Assembly: GCF_013131805.1 (NCBI RefSeq)
Contig: NZ_JABJRC010000001.1
Span: 372,001 to 436,000, forward strand
Origin: Kribbella sandramycini
GTDB lineage: Bacteria > Actinomycetota > Actinomycetes > Propionibacteriales > Kribbellaceae
Direction of reading: 5' to 3'
Length of the DNA stretch: 64,000 nucleotides
A program made the translations under genes and the position numbers. The notes under the pieces were generated by a model that was not told where the DNA came from, ran no database searches, and saw only the letters and a list, made by a program, of their open reading frames with translations. Of this stretch, positions 17,401-25,712 are shown one piece after another (the stretch's first letter is position 1; every line of letters begins with the position of its first letter).

Positions 17401-20075
17401 AGAGCTACCCGGCGAACAACGTGCCGGTCACAGTCCCGGCAGACGGGCTGGTCGTCACGTTCTCGTACGCCATCGCGACCCACACGCTCACTGTGACGAC
17501 GTCCAAGCCCGGTGCGCAGCCGGACCTCAGTCAGGCCAAGGCCTACTGGCTCGACCGGCACACGCTCGCCGTACCGGCGGTGCCGAACCCCGAGCGGTCG
17601 CGGTGGCGGCTGCACTGGTCCACGACCGGCAGTCTGAAGATCGACGCCGATGACATCGGCGGGACGTCGGCCGGCCTGAGCTACGACGCACGTGTGGTGA
17701 AGCCGGGCTATACGACGCTCAAACTCGACCACGCGGACGTGCGCCGCATCCTGACCGGCCAGCTCGGACTGGCCCAGTACGACGATGCAGGTCGACTGCT
17801 GGATGCCACCGGCGTACAGATCCCCGGGGTGCTCGACGACGTCTACAAGAGCGCGACCAACCGCAGCTATGGAGTGACCTGGAGCGGCGGTACGCCCACC
17901 TTCACGCTGTGGGCGCCAACGGCTCAGAACGTGACCCTGCTCGTCGGGTCGCAGCGGCTGCCGATGCGCGCCAACGAGGACGGCTCGTGGAGCCTTAAGG
18001 GCAGCCGGTCCTGGAAGAACGCTTCGTACCGGTACGAGGTGACGGTCTACGCACCCACGACCGGCAAGGTCGAGCAGAACGTCGTCACCGACCCGTACTC
18101 GGCCGCACTGACGACCGACTCGACGCACTCGGTCGCCGTCGACCTGAACGACCCAGCCGGCAAGCCCGCCCTGTGGGCGAACACGCCGGCGCCCAAACTA
18201 GCCCGATCGGTCGACTCGACCATCTACGAGCTCCATGTCCGGGACTTCTCGATCAGCGACCCGACAGTGCCCGCTGCGCACCGAGGGACCTATCTGGCCT
18301 TCGCTGACCAGGGCAACGGCACGAAGCACCTCAAGAAGCTCGCAGCGGCCGGGCTGAACACGGTCCACCTGCTGCCGACGTTCGACATCGCCTCCATCCC
18401 GGAGACCGGCCAGCAGACGCCTGCGTGTGATCTGAAGGCACTGCCGGCGGACTCCGAGCAGCAGCAAGCCTGCGTGACCGCAGTCGCCGGAAAGGACGGT
18501 TTCAACTGGGGCTACGACCCCTTCCACTGGCTGGCGCCGGAAGGCTCGTACGCGACGCAGAAGGACGGTCTGGCCCGCGTCGCCGAGTTCCGCACGATGG
18601 TCGGCGGACTGCACAGCTCCGGGCTGCGCGTTGTCCTCGACCAGGTCTTCAACCACACACCGGCCGCCGGGCAGGCTCCGACGTCCGTGATGGACAAGGT
18701 GGTGCCCGGGTACTACCAGCGGCTCAACGCGACCGGCAAGGTCGAGACCTCGACCTGCTGCAGCAACATCGCCACCGAGCACGCGATGGCCGAGAAGATC
18801 ATGATCGACGGAACGGTCAGCTGGGCGCGCAACTACCGCGTCGACGGGTTCCGCTTCGATCTGATGGGTCACCACACCAAATCGAACATGCTGAAGGTGC
18901 GGTCCGCGCTGGACAAGCTGACCCTCGCCAAGGACGGCGTCGACGGCAAGCGGGTCTACCTGTACGGCGAGGGCTGGAACTTCGGTGAGGTCGCCGACGA
19001 TGCCCTCTTCGTCCAAGCCCGGCAGGGCAACCTGGGCGGTACTGGGATCGGTACGTTCTCGGACCGGCTGCGGGACGCCGTCCGCGGCGGCGGGCCGTTC
19101 GACGACAACCCGCGCGTCCAGGGCTTCGGCTCCGGTGCGGCGAGTGACCCGAACGGCGATCCGATCAACGGCTCCGCGGCTGACCGTGCGAAGCGGTTGG
19201 CGCATGACACCGATCTGGTCCAGCTCGGCCTGGCGGCGAACCTGCGGTCGTTCACGTTCCGCTCTGCGGAGACCGGAGCGACCGTCCGCGGGGACGCTGT
19301 CGACTACAACGGCTCCCCTGCCGGCTATGCCGACCAGCCCGATGAGGTGGTCACGTACGTCGACGCCCACGACAACGAGACGCTCTGGGACAGCCTGACC
19401 TACAAGCTGCCCACGGACCTCCCGATGCCGGACCGGATCCGAATGAACACGCTGTCGCTCGCTACCACCGCACTGGCCCAGACACCGTCGTTCTGGCACG
19501 CGGGCGCGGACATGCTGCGCAGCAAGTCCCTGGACCGGAACAGCTACGACTCCGGTGACTGGTTCAACACTCTGGACTGGACGGGCGCCGACAACGGCTT
19601 CGGGCACGGACTGCCGCCGAAACCGGACAACGAGGCCAAGTGGGACTACATCCGGCCGCTGCTCGGCAATCCGGCGCTGAAGCCGACTGCGACCGAAGTA
19701 CAGACCGCCTCGGCCGCTGCGGCTGATCTGCTCAAGCTCCGGTTCTCGACCCCGCTCTTCCGGCTCGGCTCGGCCGACCTGATCAAGGCGAAGCTGAGCT
19801 TCCCGTTGAGCGGTACGACGCCCGGGGTCGTGACGATGCGGATCGACGACACGGTCGGCCCGGACGCCGACCCGAAGCTGAAGGGCGTGCTGGTCGTCTT
19901 CAACACGACCGGGTCGGCCGTCACCCAGACCGTGCCCGGGCTGGCCGGCAAGTCGCTCAGCCTTTCGCCGATCCAGGCCAACGGCTCGGATCCGGTCGTG
20001 AAGCAGACGACCTGGGACCCGTCGGCCGGTTCGGTCCAGGTGCCCGCGCGATCGGTCGTCGTCCTGCAGCACTGA
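14448..20075 (+). CDS. Secreted bifunctional alpha-amylase/pullulanase (two GH13 domains, three X25 modules)
   Basis: A 1,875-residue exported enzyme. After a signal peptide (1-28) comes an X25-type starch-associated module (about 30-115). The first GH13 domain (about 150-720) has catalytic Asp410 in GFRIDTVKH, Glu444 in FGEVFDADP and Asp514 in LGNHDMGR. Two more X25 modules start near 827 and 926, each with GCPxDW. From about 1025 there is a pullulanase half: a CBM48-like domain near 1141 (FTLWAPTAQNVTLLV), then the second GH13 domain with NWGYDPFHW, Asp1471 in GFRFDLMGH, Glu1508 in YGEGWNFGE and YVDAHDNETLWD. It ends in a DUF3372-like tail. It should cut both alpha-1,4 and alpha-1,6 bonds of starch and glycogen. 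It has a good GGGAGGGG ribosome site and a TAGCGT hexamer at 14409. Confidence 0.93.
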   Translation: MRGFKRWTAGFVAVAVAAVGLQAPAQAEVSAERVVTLAGSLQSELGCPGDWDPACPASSLGSAAPYSKVFNVPAGTYEYKVAVNGSWDENYGAGGVLNGPNIPLRIEGPAKLAFSYDDKTHVVSVKPVQLAGSAVTPADKALAAPSLRQDLTKERFYFLMADRFANGDKSNDAGGLTGDRLQTGLDPTDKGFYHGGDLAGVIQKLDYIKSLGTTSLWLTPSFKNRPVQGSGADVSAGYHGYWITDFTQIDPHLGTNADMKRLIDLAHRKGMKVFFDIITNHTADVIAYQSGQYGYIPKSTSPYQDAAGNVFDDKAYAGGDTFPALDRDTSFPNVPVFKTPADETVKVPAWLNDPTLYHNRGDSTFAGESAEYGDFVGLDDLFTEQPRVRDGMIDVYKTWAELGIDGFRIDTVKHVNLEFWQKFSPAILAAAKAAGSKQFFMFGEVFDADPKFMSTYTTSGALQATLDFGFQQNAVTFAKGGASAELRDFYANDDYYTDADSNAYQLPTFLGNHDMGRVGTFLKQGGANGPELLARDKLAHSLMYLTRGQPVVYYGDEQGFTGPGGDKDARQDMFATKTADYVDDEVIDGTGTTTIGSKDRFDVNAPMYKHIAGLAKLRSQYPALSDGRQVHRYSSNSGGLYAFSRLGADNTEYVVVANNSTTAKSATIPTYGPNTWLRPVYGGTKLVRTDREGRVLLSQAPLSVTVYQALSKVPTPSKAPAVYMNAPEVGGRAEISAAVPANTPVTVTFGYRPVGTTDWKRLGSDDNAPYRVFQDVSGVPKGTLLEYRAVLRDSAGHYSVSGSYGVVGDAPKPGGGGETGPVVQPANVSVPGDHNSEMGCPADWSPDCDQAQLALDPKDKVWKRTYTIPAGEHAYKAALNKNWDVNYGAGGNQNGANISYTAPNGPITFYYEHGRHYATSSAEGPIITVPGSFQSELGCPGDWDPSCMRPWLTDADGDGTYTWSTSEIGAGAYEAKVAHNLSWDESYPANNVPVTVPADGLVVTFSYAIATHTLTVTTSKPGAQPDLSQAKAYWLDRHTLAVPAVPNPERSRWRLHWSTTGSLKIDADDIGGTSAGLSYDARVVKPGYTTLKLDHADVRRILTGQLGLAQYDDAGRLLDATGVQIPGVLDDVYKSATNRSYGVTWSGGTPTFTLWAPTAQNVTLLVGSQRLPMRANEDGSWSLKGSRSWKNASYRYEVTVYAPTTGKVEQNVVTDPYSAALTTDSTHSVAVDLNDPAGKPALWANTPAPKLARSVDSTIYELHVRDFSISDPTVPAAHRGTYLAFADQGNGTKHLKKLAAAGLNTVHLLPTFDIASIPETGQQTPACDLKALPADSEQQQACVTAVAGKDGFNWGYDPFHWLAPEGSYATQKDGLARVAEFRTMVGGLHSSGLRVVLDQVFNHTPAAGQAPTSVMDKVVPGYYQRLNATGKVETSTCCSNIATEHAMAEKIMIDGTVSWARNYRVDGFRFDLMGHHTKSNMLKVRSALDKLTLAKDGVDGKRVYLYGEGWNFGEVADDALFVQARQGNLGGTGIGTFSDRLRDAVRGGGPFDDNPRVQGFGSGAASDPNGDPINGSAADRAKRLAHDTDLVQLGLAANLRSFTFRSAETGATVRGDAVDYNGSPAGYADQPDEVVTYVDAHDNETLWDSLTYKLPTDLPMPDRIRMNTLSLATTALAQTPSFWHAGADMLRSKSLDRNSYDSGDWFNTLDWTGADNGFGHGLPPKPDNEAKWDYIRPLLGNPALKPTATEVQTASAAAADLLKLRFSTPLFRLGSADLIKAKLSFPLSGTTPGVVTMRIDDTVGPDADPKLKGVLVVFNTTGSAVTQTVPGLAGKSLSLSPIQANGSDPVVKQTTWDPSAGSVQVPARSVVVLQH

Positions 20076-20095
20076 AATCTGTCGGCGGTTGGGGA

Positions 20096-20101
20096 TAGCG
20101 T
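20096..20101 (+). promoter_or_regulatory. -10 element that decides the serine hydrolase start
   Basis: TAGCGT overlaps the GTG at 20100, so that codon would not be in the transcript. Seven bases after the hexamer stands a second in-frame GTG (20109), the expected transcription start. Confidence 0.5.
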
Positions 20102-20108
20102 GCTGGTC

Positions 20109-21470
20109 GTGACCCTTCCGCGGAGTGCGCCAGAAGACCAAGGGCTGTCGAGTGCGGCGATCGATGCGTTCGTCGCCGCGCTCGACGCGTCCGGCCAGGA
20201 GATCCAGACCGTGATGCTGCTGCGGCACGGTCACGTCGTGCTCGAGCGGGAGTGGGCACCGTACCGGCTGGCCGATCCGCACCTGCTCTTCTCGGTCTCG
20301 AAGAGTTTCACCGCGACGGCGGTCGGGCTGGCCGTCGAGGCCGGTCTGCTGGCGGTCGACGACAAGGTCGTGTCCTTCTTCGGGCCGGCCGAGCTGCCCG
20401 AGACGATCAGCGCGAACCTGGCCGCGATGACGGTCGAGCATCTGCTGACGATGACGACCGGCCACGACGAAGACACGGTCGGCCGGCTCACCCACGACCG
20501 GCGGATGGTGAAGGTCTTCCTCGGGCTGGAGGTCGAGCGCGAGCCCGGCTCCTGGTTCGTCTACAACAGCGGCGCGTCGTACCTGCTGTCCGCGATCATT
20601 CAGCGGCTGACCGGCGAGACCCTGCTCGACTACCTGAAGCCGCGGCTGTTCGAGCCGCTGGGGATCACCGGCGCGACGTGGGGCGCCTCCTCGGAGGGCA
20701 TCAGCTTCGGCGGTTGGGGGCTCAGCCTCGATACCGAGTCGATGGCCAAGTTCGGTCAGCTGGTGCTGCAGCGCGGGCTGTGGAACGGTGAGCAGCTGGT
20801 GCCGGCCGAGTGGTTCGAGGCGGCCACCGCGAAACAGGTCGACAACTCCCACTCCGACAATCCGGATTGGCAGCAGGGCTACGGCTACCAGTTCTGGCGC
20901 GGCCGCAACAACACCTACCGGGCCGACGGCGCCTTCGGCCAGTTCGTCGTCGCCTTCCCCGACCACGACGCCGTCCTGATCACGACCGGCGCCACCGAGG
21001 ACATGCAGGCCGTGCTCGACACCGCCTGGGCCAACCTGCTGCCGGCGCTCGAAGGCAAGGAGGTCGCGCCCGTTCCACACCCCGAGCTGCTGGAGCTGGC
21101 GCCGCCGTCCGGCCCGGCTCCGCAAGCCGGCGACGGGCAGACCTACACCTTCACGCCCAACCCGGGTTTCCTCCGGTCGGTCCGCTGGGATGCTGACGGC
21201 GCCGCCGTCCTGACCTTCCTGGTGACCGAGCTCAGCGAGCCCGAGACGACGGCCTTCACCTGCGCGCCCGGCGCTTGGCTCCACGCCGAGGGCGAGCCGG
21301 TCGTCACCAGCGCGTACGGCGACGGCGACGCGTTCGTGGCCACCGTGCGCTGGCTCGACACGCCGTTCAGCGGCCAGTTCAGGTGCCGCGTCGACAACGG
21401 CCGGATGACGGTCGACGGCAAGCTCAACGTGTCGTTCGGGCCGACGGAGTTCAGCATCGCGTCGGAGTGA
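20109..21470 (+). CDS. Serine hydrolase of the beta-lactamase/penicillin-binding class C family
   Basis: A 453-residue protein with the class C serine hydrolase motifs: SxxK as SVSKS (near 67-70) and the Tyr of YxN as VYNSGASYLLSAII. The GTTG-like strand is probably in the RADGAFGQFV region. A C-terminal beta-rich extension (about 310-453) follows the catalytic domain. No signal peptide is seen, so it is probably cytoplasmic or a non-classical export. Family members include esterases, D-amino peptidases and transesterases; the substrate cannot be told here. It follows the amylase/pullulanase gene by only 33 bases and could share its transcript, though it appears to have its own leaderless promoter. 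Confidence 0.87.
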   Translation: MTLPRSAPEDQGLSSAAIDAFVAALDASGQEIQTVMLLRHGHVVLEREWAPYRLADPHLLFSVSKSFTATAVGLAVEAGLLAVDDKVVSFFGPAELPETISANLAAMTVEHLLTMTTGHDEDTVGRLTHDRRMVKVFLGLEVEREPGSWFVYNSGASYLLSAIIQRLTGETLLDYLKPRLFEPLGITGATWGASSEGISFGGWGLSLDTESMAKFGQLVLQRGLWNGEQLVPAEWFEAATAKQVDNSHSDNPDWQQGYGYQFWRGRNNTYRADGAFGQFVVAFPDHDAVLITTGATEDMQAVLDTAWANLLPALEGKEVAPVPHPELLELAPPSGPAPQAGDGQTYTFTPNPGFLRSVRWDADGAAVLTFLVTELSEPETTAFTCAPGAWLHAEGEPVVTSAYGDGDAFVATVRWLDTPFSGQFRCRVDNGRMTVDGKLNVSFGPTEFSIASE

Positions 21471-21613
21471 GCGCCCTGGGCAACGGGTGCTGACCTGTTC
21501 GGGCACGGCCGTCCAGCCGATCACGCAGCATCGGCCGGATCCGCCGCGGGAGTGGGCGGCGGCTGTCTAGCGTGCTGGGCAGCCACCGACTTCACACCCG
21601 AAGGGGAATCCTC

Positions 21614-22315
21614 ATGCGCTCCACCCTGTCGTTGCTTGCAGCAACCGGTTTGCTGGCGAGCGGGCTGGTCGCCGCCGCTCCGGCGGCCCAGGCGGCCCCG
21701 GCCGCGCTGCCGACCTGCTACCCGGCGATGCCGGCCAAGCTCGTGATGAACAACCGCCAGACCCACTACACCGTCACCTACGGCCAGGGCTGCCCGGCAA
21801 CGCTGTACAACGCCGACTGGAAAGGCACCCAGCCCGGCGACCCGGTGAACATCCACGTCGAGTTCCTGGACGGCGCGAAACAGGCGAAGTTCACGCTGTA
21901 CTCGGAGATCTCGCCGGTCGGCGTGGTCAACTTCAAGGGTGAGGGTGACGACGGCTCCGGCGAGGACGCCCAGGGCAACCCGGTCGCCACCCTCGGCGCG
22001 TTCAACCGGATGAACAAGTACGCGTCGGCCGTCGACCTCGTGGTGACCAAGTCGCGCGGCGTCACCACCGCCACCCTGACCGCCGGCAACTACCGCCCGG
22101 CGATCAACAAATTCGTCCGCTGGGCCGGTAAGCCGGTCGTCCTGCAGTACAAGCAAGCCGGCACCAGCCAGTGGAAGCAGCTCGCCAAGCTGACGACCAA
22201 CGCCAAGGGCCAGGTCAGCTACAAATGGGCCCCGAAGACCACCATCCACTACCGCGCCTACAGCGCCGGGAACAGCGTCGTCTGGGACGACTACTCCCCC
22301 GTCGTCAGCCGCTGA
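21614..22315 (+). CDS. Small exported protein of unknown function
   Basis: A 233-residue protein with a clear signal peptide (MRSTLSLLAATGLLASG...AAQA, cleaved near residue 27). The mature part has two Cys residues near the N-terminus (PTCYPAM and GQGCPAT), probably a disulfide, and looks all-beta. The last 70 residues (RWAGKPVVLQYK...YRAYSAGNSVVW) resemble the Ig-like beta-sandwich units found at the end of many actinobacterial exported proteins. I do not recognise a catalytic motif. ATG 21614 is chosen because AAGGGGAATCC lies just upstream and because it begins the signal peptide; an in-frame ATG 42 bases earlier has neither. A TAGCGT hexamer lies near 21568. Confidence 0.83.
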   Translation: MRSTLSLLAATGLLASGLVAAAPAAQAAPAALPTCYPAMPAKLVMNNRQTHYTVTYGQGCPATLYNADWKGTQPGDPVNIHVEFLDGAKQAKFTLYSEISPVGVVNFKGEGDDGSGEDAQGNPVATLGAFNRMNKYASAVDLVVTKSRGVTTATLTAGNYRPAINKFVRWAGKPVVLQYKQAGTSQWKQLAKLTTNAKGQVSYKWAPKTTIHYRAYSAGNSVVWDDYSPVVSR

Positions 22316-22324
22316 CAAATCAGC

Positions 22325-22362
22325 CAACAGCCGGGCTCGCCGGACCGGAGTCGCGGCTGTTG
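22325..22362 (+). terminator. Hairpin between the exported protein and the M20 peptidase
   Basis: A 9-bp stem CAACAGCCG / CGGCTGTTG (22325-22333 with 22354-22362) has a 20-base loop that can itself fold. It starts 9 bases after the upstream stop, with no T run. Confidence 0.5.
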
Positions 22363-22364
22363 CT

Positions 22365-22370
22365 TAGGCT
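22365..22370 (+). promoter_or_regulatory. -10 element for leaderless M20 peptidase mRNA
   Basis: TAGGCT stands 6 bases before ATG 22377, with no Shine-Dalgarno sequence between. It overlaps the end of the preceding hairpin region. Confidence 0.5.
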
Positions 22371-22376
22371 TGCCTT

Positions 22377-23552
22377 ATGGTCACCGCCCAGGAACAAGCA
22401 GTTTTGGACCGGATCGACGAGGAGTTCCTCGTCGAGGTCTGTACGGCGCTGGTCCGGGCGACCGGGCAGAACCCGCCCGGCGAGGAGGCTGCGACGGTCG
22501 CCGTGCTGGCGGCCGTGGGCGCGGAGCTCGGGCTCGAGGTGACGACCGCGCCGGTCGAGCCCGGGCGGGACAACATCAGCCTGACCGTTCCCGGCGGGGA
22601 CGGTCCGGGCCTGCTGCTCCTCGGGCACACCGACGTCGTACCGGTCGGCGAGGGCTGGACGAAAGACCCGTACGGCGCCGAGATCGCCGACGGCCGGATC
22701 TACGGGCGCGGCTCGTCCGACATGAAGGGCGGTCTGGCCGCCGCGGTGGCTGCGCTCGCAGCGCTTCGCGGGGCCGGGCTGTCCGGCCCGGTCGAGCTCG
22801 CCGCGGTCATCGACGAGGAAGAGACCGGCAAAGGCATCCAGGCGTTCCTCGCCGCCAACGAGCGCCGGTACGCCGCCTGCATCACCGCCGAGCCGACCGA
22901 CCTGCAGACGATCATCGCGGCCCGCGGCGACTCCTACCTGCGCGTCGCCGTCCACGGTCGCGCCGTGCACGCGGGGAATGCGAAGGACGGCGCCAACGCC
23001 ATCTACGGCGCGGCCGCGATCATCGCCGAGATCGAGCGGCTGCACGCCGAACTCGCGACCGCCGAGCACCCGCTGCTCGGCCCGGCCACCTGGAGCGTCG
23101 GCCAGATCAACGGCGGCATCGGGGGCTCGATCGTCCCGGCCGAGTGCGTGCTGATCGCGGACCGCAGGCTGCTGCCCGGTGAGTCGCCTGCAGCGGTCCT
23201 CGACGACCTGCGGGCGCGGGTGGCCGCGCTGCGGCTGGAGGATCGCGGGCTCACGGTCGATCTGGACATGCCGATGGAGATGCCGCCGTTCGAGACGCCG
23301 GCCGACGCGGAGCTGGTGCGCGTCACCGAGGCCGCCCGCCGCGAGGCCGGTGGGCCGGAGTTACCACTGGCTGGTTGGGGCGCGGCATGCGACGGTGGGT
23401 ACGTCGCACGTGACCTCGGCCTGCCGGTCGTCGTCCTGGGCCCCGGCTCGGTGCTGAATCAGGCGCATCGCGCCGACGAGTCGGTCCCGATCGCCGAGCT
23501 GGTGACCGCTGCCCGTACCTACGTTCTCGCGGCCATCCGGCTGCTGACCTGA
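22377..23552 (+). CDS. M20-family metallopeptidase (ArgE/DapE/acetylornithine deacetylase-like)
   Basis: The 391-residue protein carries the M20 dinuclear zinc site: LGHTDVVPVGEGW (first His and catalytic Asp), RGSSDMKGG (bridging Asp), IDEEETGKG (catalytic Glu pair) and a later ITAEPT segment. A dimerisation lid domain lies at about 180-290. Family members hydrolyse N-acyl or peptide bonds of small substrates such as N-acetylornithine, succinyl-diaminopimelate or dipeptides; none of the neighbouring genes decides between them. Initiation at ATG 22377 appears leaderless. The next gene starts 30 bases after its stop and is probably cotranscribed. Confidence 0.9.
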   Translation: MVTAQEQAVLDRIDEEFLVEVCTALVRATGQNPPGEEAATVAVLAAVGAELGLEVTTAPVEPGRDNISLTVPGGDGPGLLLLGHTDVVPVGEGWTKDPYGAEIADGRIYGRGSSDMKGGLAAAVAALAALRGAGLSGPVELAAVIDEEETGKGIQAFLAANERRYAACITAEPTDLQTIIAARGDSYLRVAVHGRAVHAGNAKDGANAIYGAAAIIAEIERLHAELATAEHPLLGPATWSVGQINGGIGGSIVPAECVLIADRRLLPGESPAAVLDDLRARVAALRLEDRGLTVDLDMPMEMPPFETPADAELVRVTEAARREAGGPELPLAGWGAACDGGYVARDLGLPVVVLGPGSVLNQAHRADESVPIAELVTAARTYVLAAIRLLT

Positions 23553-23582
23553 TCCGAACACTCTGCTGGAAGGGGCGTGCTG

Positions 23583-24911
23583 ATGAGTGCATGGGTGGAG
23601 TTGGAGCAGTTCGACACGGACGGCTTCTGCGTGACGGCGACGGGTGGTCTCCCGGCTGAGATCGCCGCGGAGCTGCGGACGGCGTACGCGCGGCTGGGCG
23701 CCGACGTACCGGTCGCGGTCCGGTCATCGTCCGGGGAGATCTCGCTGGACGTCGTCGGCGCGGACGCGGTGGTGGACGCCGTCCGGCGGTATTGCGCTGG
23801 TGAACAGCGGACGGTCGCGGTCCAGCGGATGAACGGCCCGACGGCTCACGTCGACTTCCGGCTCAGCCTCGCGCGAGGCGTGCCGGAGCCGACGACTCCG
23901 ATGGGCCTCGACGGCCTGCGGCTGATCGGGACGTCGCTGTCCGAGCTCATCGACGGCCGGCGCTCCCGCTTCCGTGCGCTGTCGGTCGCCGTCGCGCCAT
24001 CCTCGGCACACCGTCGCGTACGCCGAGCCTCAGCTCGCGTCACCACCTTGCTCGGCGCGGCGACCCGCTCGACGGCCGCCCGGCTGGACTTCGTCGAGCG
24101 TCTGCTGCGCACCGAGGCGACCGCATTGCTGCACCGGCTGCCGGCCGCGTCGGCGGCCGGGGTCGCGCTGACCGATCTCGCCCGGAAAGCACTCGGCAAG
24201 ACCGCTCATCACAGCGATCTGCAGACCGTTTTGCGCGGACACGACCTGACGGCCGAGCTCGATCTGGAGCTGTGGGCGCTGGCCGAGCGAGTGCGGACCG
24301 ACGAGGAGTCGGTGCGTGCACTCGACGACTCCCCCGAGACGGTCGCGGCCCGGTATCGCGTCGGCGCGCTGCCCGCGGTCCTGCAGGACGGGCTGGTCGA
24401 GTTCTTCGGTCAGCACGGTCATCGCGGCGTGACGGAACTCGATCTCGGGACGCCGCGCTGGTCCGAGGATCCGGCTCCGATCGTCGCCGTCCTGGCCGAT
24501 CACCTGCGGGCCACCGACGCCCCTGAGGGGCTTGCCGCCCGGGCCGAGGCGGCCGAGCGGAAGATCGCCGAGCTGGCGGCCCGGGTCGGCCTGGTTCGCG
24601 GCCGGATCGCCCGGTTCGCGCTCGGCCGGGCGCGGAAGCTGGCCGCCTTGCGGGAGACGCCGAAGTACTTGCTGGTCCGGATCCTCGCGGCGGCCCGACG
24701 TGAGCTGCGGATGGTCGGCGCGGAGCTGGTCGCGGCCGATCGGCTCGACGCGCCGACCGATGTGTTCTTCCTCGATCTGCGCGACGTCCGTTCGCAGGGC
24801 GACCTGCGGACGATCGTGGCCGAACGCCGCGCGACGTACGAGCTGGAGCTGCGGCGCCGGGTGCCGTGGCCGATTCAGCCCGACGAGCTGACTGTCGAGC
24901 AGGCGAGCTAG
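23583..24911 (+). CDS. Truncated PEP-synthase/rifampin phosphotransferase-like protein lacking the phosphohistidine domain
   Basis: A 442-residue protein without frameshift. The N-terminal 75 residues hold a shrunken piece of the ATP-grasp region (LPAEIAAELRTAYARLG, then AVRSSS), but most of that domain is missing. From about 100 to 435 it follows the central region of rifampin phosphotransferase and related PEP-utilising enzymes: PEPTTPMGLDGLRLIGTSLS, FFGQHGHRGVTELDLG, RWSEDP, LLVRILAAARRELRMVG and DVFFLDLRDVR. The C-terminal swivelling domain with its catalytic His is absent. It therefore cannot be a complete phosphotransferase; it may be a binding remnant, a partner protein or a decaying gene that is still open. 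ATG 23583 is preferred over GTG 23577 because of GGAAGGGG. Its stop overlaps the TetR stop. Confidence 0.7.
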   Translation: MSAWVELEQFDTDGFCVTATGGLPAEIAAELRTAYARLGADVPVAVRSSSGEISLDVVGADAVVDAVRRYCAGEQRTVAVQRMNGPTAHVDFRLSLARGVPEPTTPMGLDGLRLIGTSLSELIDGRRSRFRALSVAVAPSSAHRRVRRASARVTTLLGAATRSTAARLDFVERLLRTEATALLHRLPAASAAGVALTDLARKALGKTAHHSDLQTVLRGHDLTAELDLELWALAERVRTDEESVRALDDSPETVAARYRVGALPAVLQDGLVEFFGQHGHRGVTELDLGTPRWSEDPAPIVAVLADHLRATDAPEGLAARAEAAERKIAELAARVGLVRGRIARFALGRARKLAALRETPKYLLVRILAAARRELRMVGAELVAADRLDAPTDVFFLDLRDVRSQGDLRTIVAERRATYELELRRRVPWPIQPDELTVEQAS

Positions 24912-25618
24912 GGCTTTTCGGCCAGTGACGCCAGGCCGGCGGTGATGACCGAGATGCCGAACTCGAAGCGCTCGTCACCGCCGGAGCCTGAGGTCAGGGC
25001 GCCGGCCAGGGCGAGGGTGAGCGGGAAGCGGTCGGCCGGCAGGCCCTCGAAGTAGCTGCGCATCCGGCCGACGTACCCCTCGAGATCCGCCGGCGTCCAG
25101 GCCGAGGCGCTCTGCACGGTCTCCTCGAAGGAGACCGCGGTGACGTAGAGCGGGATCAGGTCGACGGCCCAGGCGGCCGCTTGATCGGGCAGGTTGCCGG
25201 CCTTCAGGATCGCGAGGAACTTCTCGGTGCTGAGCAGCGCCTGCTCGCCGAGCGGGACCTGACCGATCGCGGCCCGCGCGACGCCCGGATTGGCCCGCAT
25301 CACTCGCAGCATCTCGCGCATGCAGTCCTTGAGCTGCTCCTGCCAGCGCTCCGGGTCCGGCTCGGCCGGAAACTCCATCTGCTCGGCGGCCCGGTTCACG
25401 AGCAGCTGGTCCAGCTCGCTCTTGTTCGCCACGTGCGCGTACAGCGAGGCCTGGCCGGTGCCGAGCTCCTGGGCGACCTTGCGCATCGAGACCGCGTCGT
25501 AGCCGTGGTCGACGAGCAGCCGCATCGCGGCGTCCACGATCCGCTCCCGGGTCAGCGGCGCCTTGGCCGGGCGCGGGGGTTTCGGCGGGCTGATCGGCTG
25601 CCACGGCGACTGGGTCAT
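24908..25618 (-). CDS. TetR-family repressor controlling the adjacent MFS exporter
   Basis: A 236-residue regulator. The helix-turn-helix lies at about 24-70 (RERIVDAAMRLLVDHGYDAVSMRKVAQELGTG... then ASLYAHVANKSEL). The ligand domain resembles the TetR_C_1 group. It diverges from the exporter gene, with four copies of an 11-bp inverted motif between the two starts, so it most likely represses both. The inducing compound is unknown. The last four bases overlap the end of the converging truncated phosphotransferase gene. Confidence 0.92.
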   Translation of the reverse strand: MTQSPWQPISPPKPPRPAKAPLTRERIVDAAMRLLVDHGYDAVSMRKVAQELGTGQASLYAHVANKSELDQLLVNRAAEQMEFPAEPDPERWQEQLKDCMREMLRVMRANPGVARAAIGQVPLGEQALLSTEKFLAILKAGNLPDQAAAWAVDLIPLYVTAVSFEETVQSASAWTPADLEGYVGRMRSYFEGLPADRFPLTLALAGALTSGSGGDERFEFGISVITAGLASLAEKP

Positions 25619-25632
25619 GGGGTCACTCTAGC

Positions 25633-25696
25633 GAACGCCGTTCTTGACAGGAACGGTGTTCGAGCGTAGAACGGTGTTCGTTAACGAACGCCGTTC
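25633..25696. promoter_or_regulatory. Four-site TetR operator overlapping the MFS promoter
   Basis: Four 11-bp inverted motifs of the form GAACGNNGTTC start at 25633, 25651, 25669 and 25686, spaced 18, 18 and 17 bases. The last two form a larger palindrome around GTTAAC. TTGACA (25644-25649) and TAGAAC (25667-25672), 17 bases apart, form a sigma-70-like promoter; the -10 overlaps the third site. The exporter SD TAGGAG follows at 25701. Confidence 0.88.
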
Positions 25697-25712
25697 GAAA
25701 TAGGAGCCATCG

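Noticed and set aside
14151..21524. Long minus-strand open frames at 14151-16838 and 18198-21524
   Set aside because: They run antisense to the amylase/pullulanase and serine hydrolase genes, are Arg/Val/Gly-rich, carry no motifs and follow from the GC-rich codon use of the real genes.
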